From contig NZ_CP101824.1 in NCBI RefSeq assembly GCF_024498195.1, positions 2,914,001 to 2,978,000 on the forward strand: a DNA stretch of 64,000 nt. Direction: 5' to 3'. Source of the stretch: Halovivax cerinus (lineage in GTDB: Archaea > Halobacteriota > Halobacteria > Halobacteriales > Natrialbaceae). Positions 34,717 to 43,023 of this stretch are shown piece by piece. Position 1 is the stretch's first letter; every line of letters begins with the position of its first letter. The notes below the pieces were generated by a model, which did not search any database, was not told the DNA's origin, and saw only the letters and a list, made by a program, of their open reading frames with translations. Made by a program: the position numbers and the translations under genes.

Positions 34717-35253
34717 TTAGCGGTCGCCCTTTGAGTGTGTATCGCTTTTGTCTTTCCCGTCCAGGGACCGTTCCAGGACGCGGCGGCGGGTTTCGTAGCC
34801 GTGATCGTCGTAAAACGCCCGGGCGCGTTCGTTCGCTTCGAGTACCTCCAGTCGGCAGACGTCGGCCCCTCGCTCGGCGAGGGCGGTTTCGGCCGCTTCG
34901 AGTAACTCACCACCGATTCCCTGCCCACGGTGGTCGGGCCGAACCCAGATATTCGAGAGCAGTCCCCGTGTCTCATCGAAGGCGATGGTCTGCGTTTCGA
35001 TCGTCACCGTCGCGAACCCGACGATAGATCCAGTCTCCGACGACGCGTCGGAGCCGGGCCGGCGAGCGACGATGAGGCCGCCTGCCGACTGGTGGGCCGA
35101 GAGGAGGTGAGAGATCGCCTGGCGGTTCTCTTCGACGGAGACCGCGGAACCGTGCTCGCGCTGTTCGGCGGCGAGGCGAAGCCAGCACTCGACGACCACA
35201 TCCACGTCGTCGGGCGTCGCCGGTTCAATCACCGGCCGATCGTTTCGGGGCAT
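34717..35253 (-). CDS. GNAT-family N-acetyltransferase
   Basis: 178 residues with the GNAT fold: PATPDDVDVVVECWLRLA, then motif A WVRPDHRGQGIGGELLEAA (acetyl-CoA pyrophosphate loop R/Q-x-x-G-x-G) and motif B ANERARAFYDDHGYETRRR. RimI/PhnO-like; substrate unknown. Its start lies 29 bp inside the end of pgk, so it is probably co-transcribed and translationally coupled. Confidence 0.87.
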   Translation of the reverse strand: MPRNDRPVIEPATPDDVDVVVECWLRLAAEQREHGSAVSVEENRQAISHLLSAHQSAGGLIVARRPGSDASSETGSIVGFATVTIETQTIAFDETRGLLSNIWVRPDHRGQGIGGELLEAAETALAERGADVCRLEVLEANERARAFYDDHGYETRRRVLERSLDGKDKSDTHSKGDR

Positions 35254-36445
35254 CTGCTATGGCGTCGACGGCGACGAGCGAGTCGCCGGTCAAGAGCGTG
35301 AGAGCGGCACCGCCGCCCGTACTCACGTGCGTGAATCCGTCGATCCCGAGGGCGTTCATGGCAGAGGCGGTGTCGCCGCCACCGACGATGCTCGTCTCCA
35401 CGTCGGCCGCAGCCCGGTACAGCGTTCGCGTGCCGGTCGCAAAGACATCTCTCTCGTAGACACCGGCCGGTCCGTTCAGAATCACTGTCCGCGACTCGTC
35501 GAGGACGGTCTCGTATCGGTCTAGCGTCTCCTGGCCGACGTCCATGGCCGGTTCGTCGTCGCCGGGCGGGAGGTCATCGAGGCCGAGTTCTACCCGCTCA
35601 CCGTCTCGGTCCACGGCAACGTCTGACGGGAACTCGATCCGATCGCCGTAGTCGTCGAGGAGTAACGCCGCGCGCTCGATCTCGTCCCAGTATCCCCGTT
35701 CGTATATGAAGTCAGTACTCGCTTTGCCGATGTCCTCGTCGGCGGCCGCCAGAAAGACGTTTCCCACGACGCCGGCGGTGAGAACGGTGTCGGCGAGGTC
35801 GCGTGCGAGTACATCGCGCGCCGCGTCGATCGATCCGGACACTTTCGCACCCCCCAGGACGTAGGTTCTTGGGTTGTCGGTGGTAGCGATATCGTCCAGT
35901 ACTTCGAGTTCGCGCTCCATGACGAGTCCAGCGTAACTCGGCAGCACGCGTGGAAAACCGACCAGGGATGGTTGCGATCGGTGGGACGCTGCGAAGGCAT
36001 CGTTGACGTAGACGTCGAAGACGGGCGCGAGTCGTGTGACGAGGTGTGTCGACGCCGCGACGTCCGGTTCGAGCGTCATGTACTCCTCGCTGTAAAAGCG
36101 CGTATTCTCGAGAACGACACATTCGCCGTCGTCGAGTGCGTCGACGGCCGCCCTGGCGGACTTACCGTGCGTTTCGTCGACGTACCCGACCGGCGCGTCG
36201 AGGAGGGTGTCCAACCGACGGGCGTGCGGTTCCAGCGTCGAAAACGAGTCACCGCCGCCAGGGCGTCCCTGGTGGGCTAACACCGCGACGCGGGCGTCCG
36301 CTTCGAGGAGAGTTTCGAGCGTACCGACGTGTGCCCGAATTCGAGAATCGTCGAGGAGCGAACCGTCTTCGACGGGGCTGTTGATGTCCACGCGACAGCC
36401 GACGACGGTCCCTCGGGCGTCGAGATCGTCGAGGGTGTTGATCAT
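35225..36445 (-). CDS. pgk: phosphoglycerate kinase
   Basis: Interconverts 1,3-bisphosphoglycerate and 3-phosphoglycerate with ADP/ATP. About 406 residues: VVGCRVDINSPV, VLAHQGRPGGGD, VLENTRFYSEEY, VYVNDAFAASHRSQPSLVG, YVLGGAKVSGSIDAA, VILNGPAGVYE and the C-terminal SIVGGGDTASAMNALG and HVSTGGGAALTLL. The ATG at 36445 fits the family N-terminus better than the GTG at 36460. It overlaps the acetyltransferase start by 29 bp. Confidence 0.95.
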   Translation of the reverse strand: MINTLDDLDARGTVVGCRVDINSPVEDGSLLDDSRIRAHVGTLETLLEADARVAVLAHQGRPGGGDSFSTLEPHARRLDTLLDAPVGYVDETHGKSARAAVDALDDGECVVLENTRFYSEEYMTLEPDVAASTHLVTRLAPVFDVYVNDAFAASHRSQPSLVGFPRVLPSYAGLVMERELEVLDDIATTDNPRTYVLGGAKVSGSIDAARDVLARDLADTVLTAGVVGNVFLAAADEDIGKASTDFIYERGYWDEIERAALLLDDYGDRIEFPSDVAVDRDGERVELGLDDLPPGDDEPAMDVGQETLDRYETVLDESRTVILNGPAGVYERDVFATGTRTLYRAAADVETSIVGGGDTASAMNALGIDGFTHVSTGGGAALTLLTGDSLVAVDAIADAPKRSAGD

Positions 36446-36510
36446 CAGTCGGAGGTCCACTGGCCGGCCCGAAAGGTCTTACTATCGGACCGATACGCGA
36501 TCGAACGTCG

Positions 36511-37080
36511 TCAGATCGATCGACAATCGTTGCAGACGAGCTGGCCGTTTCGTTCCCGAAGCGACTCGGCGAACGTCCCGCAACTGTCACAGACTCCCTG
36601 CGTGGTGTAGTCCGTCCCGCCGTTCGTTTCGACACCCTGAGCGACAGTGTCGGCCGCCATCGCCATCGGTTCGGAGTTGCCGACGGTCGTCGTCCCGCTG
36701 AACGACCCCGCGGCGGCGATGACGTCGCGCTGTGTCAACACGCCGACGATACCCTCGTCGTCTTCGACGACCAGGTTCCTGATCGCGTCTCTCGCCATCA
36801 CGCCCGCTGCGTCGGTGAGCGATCTGTCCGGCTCGATAGTGAGTACCGGCGAGGACATGACCGATCCGACGGTGACCGTATCCGGATCCTGGCCGGCTTC
36901 GACGACACCCATGACGTCCCACTCGGTCATGATGCCGACCGCACTCGAACCCCTGACAACGAGAACTGATCCCGCTCGCTCGGCCCGCATGAGTTCGACT
37001 GCACCTCGAACGCTGTCCGATTCGCTGACGCCGACGTACGACGTCGTCAGGACGTCTTTGACCGACACCTCCGTTTCCAT
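36511..37080 (-). CDS. CBS-pair protein with C-terminal zinc ribbon
   Basis: 189 residues. Two CBS repeats (about 7-60 and 72-125; VLVVRGSSAVGIMTEWDV and VLTQRDVI) form an adenine-nucleotide-sensing Bateman module. A spacer is followed by a zinc ribbon, VCDSCGTFAESL...QLVCNDCRS (CxxC...CxxC). Possibly a regulator or nucleotide sensor; partner unknown. A TATA-like gcttttagg lies about 28 bp upstream. Confidence 0.85.
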   Translation of the reverse strand: METEVSVKDVLTTSYVGVSESDSVRGAVELMRAERAGSVLVVRGSSAVGIMTEWDVMGVVEAGQDPDTVTVGSVMSSPVLTIEPDRSLTDAAGVMARDAIRNLVVEDDEGIVGVLTQRDVIAAAGSFSGTTTVGNSEPMAMAADTVAQGVETNGGTDYTTQGVCDSCGTFAESLRERNGQLVCNDCRSI

Positions 37081-37103
37081 GATAGTCTATAACACACAGT
37101 TGC

Positions 37104-37112
37104 CCTAAAAGC
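37104..37112 (-). promoter_or_regulatory. TATA element for the CBS protein gene
   Basis: gcttttagg on the minus strand centred 28 bp from the start at 37080. Confidence 0.55.
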
Positions 37113-37197
37113 TAGCCCCGATACGCTTATTCCCGCCTGACGAGTAGTACTCACGGACGATTCAACGGTCCACTGACCGCCGTTCGCGGGCGTCAGA

Positions 37198-37962
37198 TCA
37201 CTCCCAGCCGAGGGAGAGTCGCCGTCCATCTGCCCGGCAGTGTTCGAGTTCGTGCTTGGCGCTCATTCCGGCTTCGTGTGCCGTCTCGCCACGACCGACG
37301 CCGACGCGCAGTTCGACCTCGACTGCCGATTCGACGTGGTCGACGGCGTCCTCGTAGGCCGTCCGATCCAGATCGGGACAGACGGCGATGACGTTGTCAC
37401 CCCCGACGAAGAACGAGAGACTGTCGTGGGCGCGTCGCATGTACCGCATCAGCGCGGCGTAGCCCTGTTCGATCTCGATGAAGCTGTCGAACGCGTTGAG
37501 TTCGTCGGTGTACTCGCCCGTCGCGTCGACGACGTCGAAGTGTGCGATCTGTACGTCGTCCGGAGCTCGAAACTCGTCGTCGACGATACGGCCGTCCAGT
37601 ATCTCCCGGCGCCCATCGTCCTGGGCGCTGCCGGCGTCCTGAACGAGTGTCGTGGCGTCGGACAGTGCCTGGATCGGTGTTCGTCCCGTCGCCACGCCGA
37701 TACTGACCGTCACGGGATAGCGATTCGAGATGGATTCCTGGAGCAACTCGTGATCCGTCACGTCCAGCCCGTTGGTCACCGCGATCATGTTGTCGAAGCG
37801 GGTGAAGAAGACGTAGCCGTCCCTCGCGCCGACGTACTGCGAGATATCGGCGAAGAGGCGAGATTGGAGCGTCTGGAGGTCCGCTTCGCGTCGCGGCTCG
37901 GGAGTGACCGTCCACGGCCCGTAATTGTCTATCTGGAAGAGTGTAACCTGCGTGTTCGTCAC
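37198..37962 (-). CDS. arfA: GTP cyclohydrolase III
   Basis: Archaeal enzyme that converts GTP to the formamidopyrimidine FAPy, the first step toward riboflavin and deazaflavin (F420). 254 residues from a GTG: VTLFQIDNYGPWTVTPEPRR, then two related halves, each with a cyclase-like core (GYVFFTRFDNMIAVTNGL and SLSFFVGGDNVIAVCPDL) and PVTVSIGVATGRTPIQAL / ELRVGVGRGETAHEAG. The GTG at 37962 is chosen because it starts the family N-terminus and a TATA lies 31 bp upstream. ArfC is encoded at 22.7 kb. Confidence 0.9.
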   Translation of the reverse strand: MTNTQVTLFQIDNYGPWTVTPEPRREADLQTLQSRLFADISQYVGARDGYVFFTRFDNMIAVTNGLDVTDHELLQESISNRYPVTVSIGVATGRTPIQALSDATTLVQDAGSAQDDGRREILDGRIVDDEFRAPDDVQIAHFDVVDATGEYTDELNAFDSFIEIEQGYAALMRYMRRAHDSLSFFVGGDNVIAVCPDLDRTAYEDAVDHVESAVEVELRVGVGRGETAHEAGMSAKHELEHCRADGRRLSLGWE

Positions 37963-37987
37963 GGTGAGTGAACGATGCCACCACCAT

Positions 37988-37997
37988 CGGATAAGTG
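37988..37997 (-). promoter_or_regulatory. TATA element for arfA
   Basis: cacttatccg on the minus strand, about 31 bp upstream of the GTG start; supports that start. Confidence 0.6.
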
Positions 37998-38048
37998 ATA
38001 CGCAATCCAAATTCGTGATGGAGCGGTAGCTGTCCAGACGGTCACGCC

Positions 38049-38369
38049 TCAGGCGGGCTTTCGCTCCGGCTCTGCACCCTGCGGGTGATACTCCCAGCAA
38101 TCGCCCGAACGCATGGCGTCGCCGACGGCCTGGTGCATGTCGACGATAGTCTCGAACTCGTCCGGTTCGACGTACTCGAAGATGTCGGAGAGTGCGACGA
38201 CGCGTCGGTGGTTGACGCGGATGGGATCGTCGCCGAATTCAGCGACGAACGCGTCTCGGTCGAGCGGGAAGTCCTCGTCCTCGTCGACCTTCTTGGCGAT
38301 GATGGCCATGTCGTACTTGCGGCCCTCCTCGCTTCCCTCCTCGCCGTCCGGGTCGTGCGGCCAGTCCAT
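38049..38369 (-). CDS. DUF5785-like small haloarchaeal protein
   Basis: 106 residues beginning MDWPHDPDGEEGSEEGRKYD, with AIIAKKVDEDEDFPLDRDAF and ALSDIFEYVEPDEFETIVDM. The pattern matches a conserved halobacterial family I recall as DUF5785. Acidic, soluble, no known function. The Met at 38369 is taken as start because the upstream 13 residues look unrelated. Confidence 0.75.
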   Translation of the reverse strand: MDWPHDPDGEEGSEEGRKYDMAIIAKKVDEDEDFPLDRDAFVAEFGDDPIRVNHRRVVALSDIFEYVEPDEFETIVDMHQAVGDAMRSGDCWEYHPQGAEPERKPA

Positions 38370-38482
38370 ACGTCGTCTCTCGTCGGTGGCGGCAAAAACG
38401 TTACTCACGCACTATCTGTCAGGGTTCGGTCACAGACTCGTTCGCCAGGCGTCGATCACCGACCGCATCTCACACCCGGCGT

Positions 38483-39661
38483 TCACTCTCGAATCGCTCG
38501 ATCCTGCGCGGCCAGTTCCGCCAGCAGTTCGTCCCGGTGTTCGTCGAGCAACGGTGCACGGGAGCGTGGTTCAGGGTTCGTCTCGGTCATCTTGATAGCG
38601 CTTCCGGCGATGTGAACGGACTCGTCCGTCCCCGGTTGGTCGACCTCGTAGAGCATATCGCGGTCGTGGACGTGGGAGTCAGAGAAGATGTCCTCTGTGT
38701 TCTGGACGGGCGCTACGGGGACGTCACCTTCGAGTCGGTCGATTACGTCGGCCGTCTCGTGCTCGCGCATCCAGGCGGCGAGTTCGTCGTAGAGGACGTC
38801 GCGATCGGCCAGCCGGTCGGCAGGGGTCGGATAGTCCGCCGCGAGGTCCGGTCGATCGATCGCCTCGCAGAACCGACGCCAGTGATTGGTCCCGAACGCG
38901 GAGACCACGACGTACCCGTCTTCGACTTCGAACGCGTTGTACGGAAAGAGGGTGGGGTGTGCGTTGCCACAGCGAGTCGGCGGCTCCCCCTCGTAGGACT
39001 GGAGGTAGATGGCACGCTCGGTCATGCTGATCATCGAGTCGTACATCGCCGTGTCGACGTACTGTCCCTCACCCGTTCGGTCGCGGTGATGGACCGCGCC
39101 GAGGATGCCGATACAGTTGAGCGTCGCGGTAAACAGGTCACCGATCCCTGGACCGACTTTCATCGGCGTCCCGTCCGCCTCTCCGGTGATCTCCATGACG
39201 CCGCCGAGCGCCTGCGCGATGATGTCGAAGGCCGGCTGACCCTGCCGGTCGGTCTCGCCCGTCCGCGGGTCGCCGAAACCCCTGATCGAGGCGTAGATCA
39301 GTTCGGGATTCCGATCCAACAGGTGCTCGTAGGAGAGATCGAACGACTCCATCGTCCCGGCGCGATAGTTCTCGACGACGACGTCAGCCGTCTCGACGAG
39401 ATCCAGGAACGTCTCGCGGCCCGCTTCGCTCCCGAGATCGAGTTCGATGCTCCGTTTGCCGCGATTTACGCTCTGGAAGTAGCCGCCGTAGGGTTCCTCG
39501 TCCGGGTCGTCGACGAACGGTGGATTCGATCGAATCAGGTCGCCACCAGGTCGTTCCACCTTCACGACGTCCGCGCCCATGTCCGCGAGCAACATCGTAC
39601 AGTACGGCCCGGCGAGCACCTGCGTCAGGTCTAGTACGCGCAGGTCCGAGAGTGCTCCCAT
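38483..39661 (-). CDS. mct: succinyl-CoA:mesaconate CoA-transferase
   Basis: CaiB/BaiF (family III) CoA-transferase of 392 residues that activates mesaconate in the methylaspartate cycle. Visible: LRVLDLTQVLAGPYCTMLLA, DVVKVERPGGD (the catalytic Asp follows in this class near GDLIRSNPPF), NRGKRSIELDLGSEAGR, VENYRAGTMESFDL and QALGGVMEITGEADGTPMKVG. The start at 39661 is the family N-terminus. The gene is divergent from mamA, whose operon encodes the rest of the pathway. The assignment rests on family plus context. Confidence 0.88.
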   Translation of the reverse strand: MGALSDLRVLDLTQVLAGPYCTMLLADMGADVVKVERPGGDLIRSNPPFVDDPDEEPYGGYFQSVNRGKRSIELDLGSEAGRETFLDLVETADVVVENYRAGTMESFDLSYEHLLDRNPELIYASIRGFGDPRTGETDRQGQPAFDIIAQALGGVMEITGEADGTPMKVGPGIGDLFTATLNCIGILGAVHHRDRTGEGQYVDTAMYDSMISMTERAIYLQSYEGEPPTRCGNAHPTLFPYNAFEVEDGYVVVSAFGTNHWRRFCEAIDRPDLAADYPTPADRLADRDVLYDELAAWMREHETADVIDRLEGDVPVAPVQNTEDIFSDSHVHDRDMLYEVDQPGTDESVHIAGSAIKMTETNPEPRSRAPLLDEHRDELLAELAAQDRAIRE

Positions 39662-39683
39662 GACGCGGCATAACGCGAAGACT

Positions 39684-39693
39684 GGGTTAACCC
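39684..39693. promoter_or_regulatory. 10-bp palindrome upstream of mct
   Basis: GGGTTAACCC, a perfect palindrome 23-32 bp before the mct start, overlapping where a TATA element would sit. Could be the core promoter or an operator. Confidence 0.45.
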
Positions 39694-39784
39694 TTACTAC
39701 ACCCCCGAGCGTTGCGATGGACTTTCCCGCCCGGGACTGCTGCGGGCCATGGTACAGACACACATTCAATGGCATATAAGGCGT

Positions 39785-39798
39785 TTTATCATGATAAA
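39785..39798. promoter_or_regulatory. 14-bp perfect palindrome upstream of mamA (operator candidate)
   Basis: TTTATCATGATAAA, perfectly self-complementary, 41-54 bp before the mamA start and directly upstream of its TATA element, in the divergent mct-mamA spacer. The position fits a regulator-binding site that could affect both directions. Confidence 0.55.
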
Positions 39799-39804
39799 CC
39801 ATTA

Positions 39805-39812
39805 TCTTTAAG
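39805..39812 (+). promoter_or_regulatory. TATA element for mamA
   Basis: tctttaag centred 30 bp upstream of the ATG at 39839. Confidence 0.6.
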
Positions 39813-39838
39813 CCCCAATCTATCATGGTTCCGCATCC

Positions 39839-40279
39839 ATGCCGACAACCGTCGTCCTCGGGGTGATCGGTTCCGACGCGCACGTCGTCGGAGTGACGAT
39901 CCTCGAACGGGCACTGGAAGGGGCGGAGTTCGACGTGATCAATCTCGGCGTCCAGAGTAGCCAGGCCGAGTTCGTCGATGCCGCGGCGGCGCACGACGCC
40001 GAGGCGATCCTCGTCTCGTCGCTGTACGGACACGCCGAACAGGACTGTGCGGGCCTCCACGACCGTCTCGAGGACGCGGGTGTAGACGCCGTTACGTACA
40101 TCGGCGGAAATCTCTCAGTGGGGCAGGACGACTTCGAGAAGACGCGAGCGACCTTCGAGACGCTCGGGTTCGACCGCGTCTTCGACCCGGAGTCGGGTCC
40201 GACCGAGGCTATCGCCGCACTCCGTCGCGATCTGCAGCTGAACGCGACCGAAAGCGAACGGCTTCGGGTGTCGTCCTGA
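39839..40279 (+). CDS. mamA: glutamate mutase sigma (B12-binding) subunit
   Basis: Small subunit of coenzyme B12-dependent glutamate mutase, which rearranges glutamate to 3-methylaspartate. 146 residues with the cobalamin-binding signature GSDAHVVGVTILERAL (D-x-H-x-x-G), SSLYGHAEQDC and the lower-ligand loop region TYIGGNLSVGQ. The stop is 5 bp before mamB. First gene of the methylaspartate operon, with its own TATA and a palindrome upstream. Confidence 0.93.
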   Translation: MPTTVVLGVIGSDAHVVGVTILERALEGAEFDVINLGVQSSQAEFVDAAAAHDAEAILVSSLYGHAEQDCAGLHDRLEDAGVDAVTYIGGNLSVGQDDFEKTRATFETLGFDRVFDPESGPTEAIAALRRDLQLNATESERLRVSS

Positions 40280-40283
40280 CCGA

Positions 40284-41744
40284 ATGGTTCGAGACGAACG
40301 CCTCGCGTCTGACGAGTTACGGCGGATCGACGAGAGCGTGCGAGGGACCTATCCGACCGGCGACGAGGTCGACTTCGAGGATGCGCTCGCGTTTCACGAC
40401 TCGCTCGCACCGGAGAAGTCGTTCGCGACCGTTCTCGAGTCCGCGACGGGACCGCTCTTGCAGCCACGTGCCGGCGTCGCGCGGCTCGACGAGCAGATCG
40501 ATCTCCTCGCGTTCCTCCACGAACGGGGTGGCGCAGATCTCCTCCCGACGACGATCGATTCGTACACGCGCGACAACGAGTACGGGAAAGCCAGCACCGG
40601 TCTCGAACGGACACGAGAGACGGGTGCGGACGCGCTCAACGGCTTTCCAGCTGTCAATCACGGCGTCGAAGGCTGCCGTGAACTGATCACGTCCGTCGAC
40701 GCCCCGATCGAAGTGCGCCACGGCACGCCCGACGCCCGGTTGCTCGCCGCTATCACCCTCGCTGGCGGCTTCCAGAGCTTCGAAGGAGGTCCGATCTCCT
40801 ACAACATCCCGTACACGAAGCGTGGGAACCTGGCCGAGACGATCGAACACTGGCAGTTCGTGGACCGCCTCGCAGGACTCTACACCGAACACGGCGTGCG
40901 CATCAACCGCGAACCGTTCGGTCCACTGACCGGAACGCTGGTCCCACCCTCGATCGCCATCGCGATAATGGTGATCGAAGGACTTCTTGCGGCGACGCAG
41001 GGCGTCCGCTCACTGACGCTCGGGTACGGCCAGGTGGGGAACGTCGTCCAGGACGTCGCCGCGCTGCGAGCGCTGCGGGCGCTCGGCGAGGAGTACCTGC
41101 CAGACGAGGTCACGGTCACGACCGTCTTTCACGAGTGGATGGGCGGGTTTCCACCGGACGAAGCACGCGCGAACGGCGTCATCGGCCTCGGTGCCGTGAC
41201 GGCCGCGATCGCGCGACCGGACAAGGTGATCACCAAGTCCCCACAGGAGTTCCAGGGCGTCCCGACCAAGGAAGCGAACGCCGCCGGACTGCGAACGACG
41301 AGACAACTCATGGACATGGCGATGGAGCAGCGACTGGACATCGACGGCATCGAGGCGGAACGGGACCTGATCGAGCGCGAAACCAGATGTCTGATAGACG
41401 CCGTCTTCGAACACGGTGACGGTGACGTCGCGGCGGGAACCGTCCGCGCGTTCGAAACCGGCGCGCTCGACGTCCCATTCGCGCCGAGCGAGAGTGCGAA
41501 CGGGGCCTGCCTGCCCGCGCGAGACGACGACGGTCGAGTGCGACTCTTCGACCCGGGGGACCTGGCGCTCGACGACGAGCTCGTAGAGATTCACGCGGCG
41601 CGGCTCGAACGCCGAGCCGAGACGGAAGACCGTTCCACCTCGTTCCACATGGTCGCCGACGACGTCGACGCGATCAGCAACGGCCGCCTCATCGGCCGAC
41701 CGACCGACGCCGACGGATCCGGAGGGGTGTCGGATGCAGATTGA
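40284..41744 (+). CDS. mamB: glutamate mutase epsilon (catalytic) subunit
   Basis: 486-residue TIM-barrel catalytic subunit that works with MamA. Family segments: DLLPTTIDSYTRDNEYGKA, NGFPAVNHGVEGCRELI, RHGTPDARLLAAITLAGG, EGGPISYNIPYTKRGNL and FHEWMGGFPPDEARANGV. It ends with a short acidic tail that overlaps mal by 11 bp. Second gene of the operon. Confidence 0.93.
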   Translation: MVRDERLASDELRRIDESVRGTYPTGDEVDFEDALAFHDSLAPEKSFATVLESATGPLLQPRAGVARLDEQIDLLAFLHERGGADLLPTTIDSYTRDNEYGKASTGLERTRETGADALNGFPAVNHGVEGCRELITSVDAPIEVRHGTPDARLLAAITLAGGFQSFEGGPISYNIPYTKRGNLAETIEHWQFVDRLAGLYTEHGVRINREPFGPLTGTLVPPSIAIAIMVIEGLLAATQGVRSLTLGYGQVGNVVQDVAALRALRALGEEYLPDEVTVTTVFHEWMGGFPPDEARANGVIGLGAVTAAIARPDKVITKSPQEFQGVPTKEANAAGLRTTRQLMDMAMEQRLDIDGIEAERDLIERETRCLIDAVFEHGDGDVAAGTVRAFETGALDVPFAPSESANGACLPARDDDGRVRLFDPGDLALDDELVEIHAARLERRAETEDRSTSFHMVADDVDAISNGRLIGRPTDADGSGGVSDAD

Positions 41745-43023
41745 GTCGATCTCGGCGACACCGGGTGTCACCGGCTTCTACGCGGACGACCAGCGAGCCA
41801 TCGCGGACGGCGCCTCCCAGGACGGATTCGTCTACGAGGGCGACCCCGTCACCGAGGGCTTCGATCGGATTCGACAACCCGGCGAATCGCTCATCGTCAC
41901 GATAGATCTGTCAGACGGCGACGCAGTCCGCGGGGACTGCGCCGCGGTCCAGTACAGCGGCGCCGGTGGCCGGGACCCACTGTTCCGTGCTACGGACCAC
42001 GTATCTACGGTGGAGGGGCCGATCCAGGACGCGTTATCCGGACACTCTGCCGACGCCTTTGCGGAGAACGCAGCGACGATCGAGGAGCTGTCGGTCGACG
42101 GCGATCGGCTGCACACGGCGATACGGTACGGCATCTCGCAGGCGTTGCTCGCGGCCGCGGCGAGAGCGAGGCGCACGACGATGACCGACGTCGTCGCCGA
42201 CGCGATCGACGCGACGCCGGCGACGAGGCCGATTCCGGTCTTCGGCCAGTCCGGCGACGAGAGGTACGAAAACGCGGAGAAGATGCTCCTCTCCAGGGTT
42301 CCCGTCCTGCCCCACGGACTGTTCAACAGCGTCGAGAAGGTCGGTACCGACGGCGACCGGTTACGGCAGTATCTCGAGTGGCTCTCCGATCGAACCGCGG
42401 AACTCGGCGGTCGCGAGTACGAGCCGACGTTCCACGTCGACGTCTACGGGACGATCGGCACGCTATTCGATCCGCCGTACGACCGTCCCGCGGTCGTCGA
42501 GTACGTCGCCGAACTGGCCGCCGCCGCGGCGCCGTACTCGCTCCAGATCGAAGGTCCGGTGGACGCCGGCGACCGCGAGGCCCAGCTCGCGGCCATGGGC
42601 GAACTCCGCGACGGTCTCGCCGACGCGGGCGTCGACGTGGACATCGTGGCGGACGAGTGGTGTAACACCCTAGACGACGTGCAGGCGTTCGTCGACGCGG
42701 GCGCCGCGGACGTGGTTCAGGTGAAGACACCGGACCTCGGCGGTCTGCAACGGAGCGCGGCGGCCGTCCGCTACTGCGAGGGGACGGAGACCCGGGCGTA
42801 CCTCGGCGGCACCTGTAACGAGACCGCGACGTCTGCCCGGGCGACGGCCCACGTCGCACTCGCGACGAAGGCCGCCCAGGTGCTCGCCAAACCGGGAATG
42901 GGCTTCGACGAGGGCCACATGATCGTCGAGAACGAGATGCGACGAACCGTCGACAGGCGGCGACGGCGTACGACAGACGCCTCGCAAACGGACGTCGCCG
43001 GACGTGGCGGTGACGCCAGATGA
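41734..43023 (+). CDS. mal: methylaspartate ammonia-lyase
   Basis: Deaminates 3-methylaspartate to mesaconate. 429 residues of the enolase superfamily: ARRTTMTDVVADAI, PVFGQSGDERYENAEKML, FHVDVYGTIGTLFD, LQIEGPVDAGDREAQ, IVADEWCNTLDD and VQVKTPDLGGLQRS (the metal ligands D, E, D and a catalytic Lys fall in the last five). The final 30 residues are a hydrophilic tail. It overlaps mamB by 11 bp and mch by 4 bp. Confidence 0.93.
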   Translation: MQIESISATPGVTGFYADDQRAIADGASQDGFVYEGDPVTEGFDRIRQPGESLIVTIDLSDGDAVRGDCAAVQYSGAGGRDPLFRATDHVSTVEGPIQDALSGHSADAFAENAATIEELSVDGDRLHTAIRYGISQALLAAAARARRTTMTDVVADAIDATPATRPIPVFGQSGDERYENAEKMLLSRVPVLPHGLFNSVEKVGTDGDRLRQYLEWLSDRTAELGGREYEPTFHVDVYGTIGTLFDPPYDRPAVVEYVAELAAAAAPYSLQIEGPVDAGDREAQLAAMGELRDGLADAGVDVDIVADEWCNTLDDVQAFVDAGAADVVQVKTPDLGGLQRSAAAVRYCEGTETRAYLGGTCNETATSARATAHVALATKAAQVLAKPGMGFDEGHMIVENEMRRTVDRRRRRTTDASQTDVAGRGGDAR

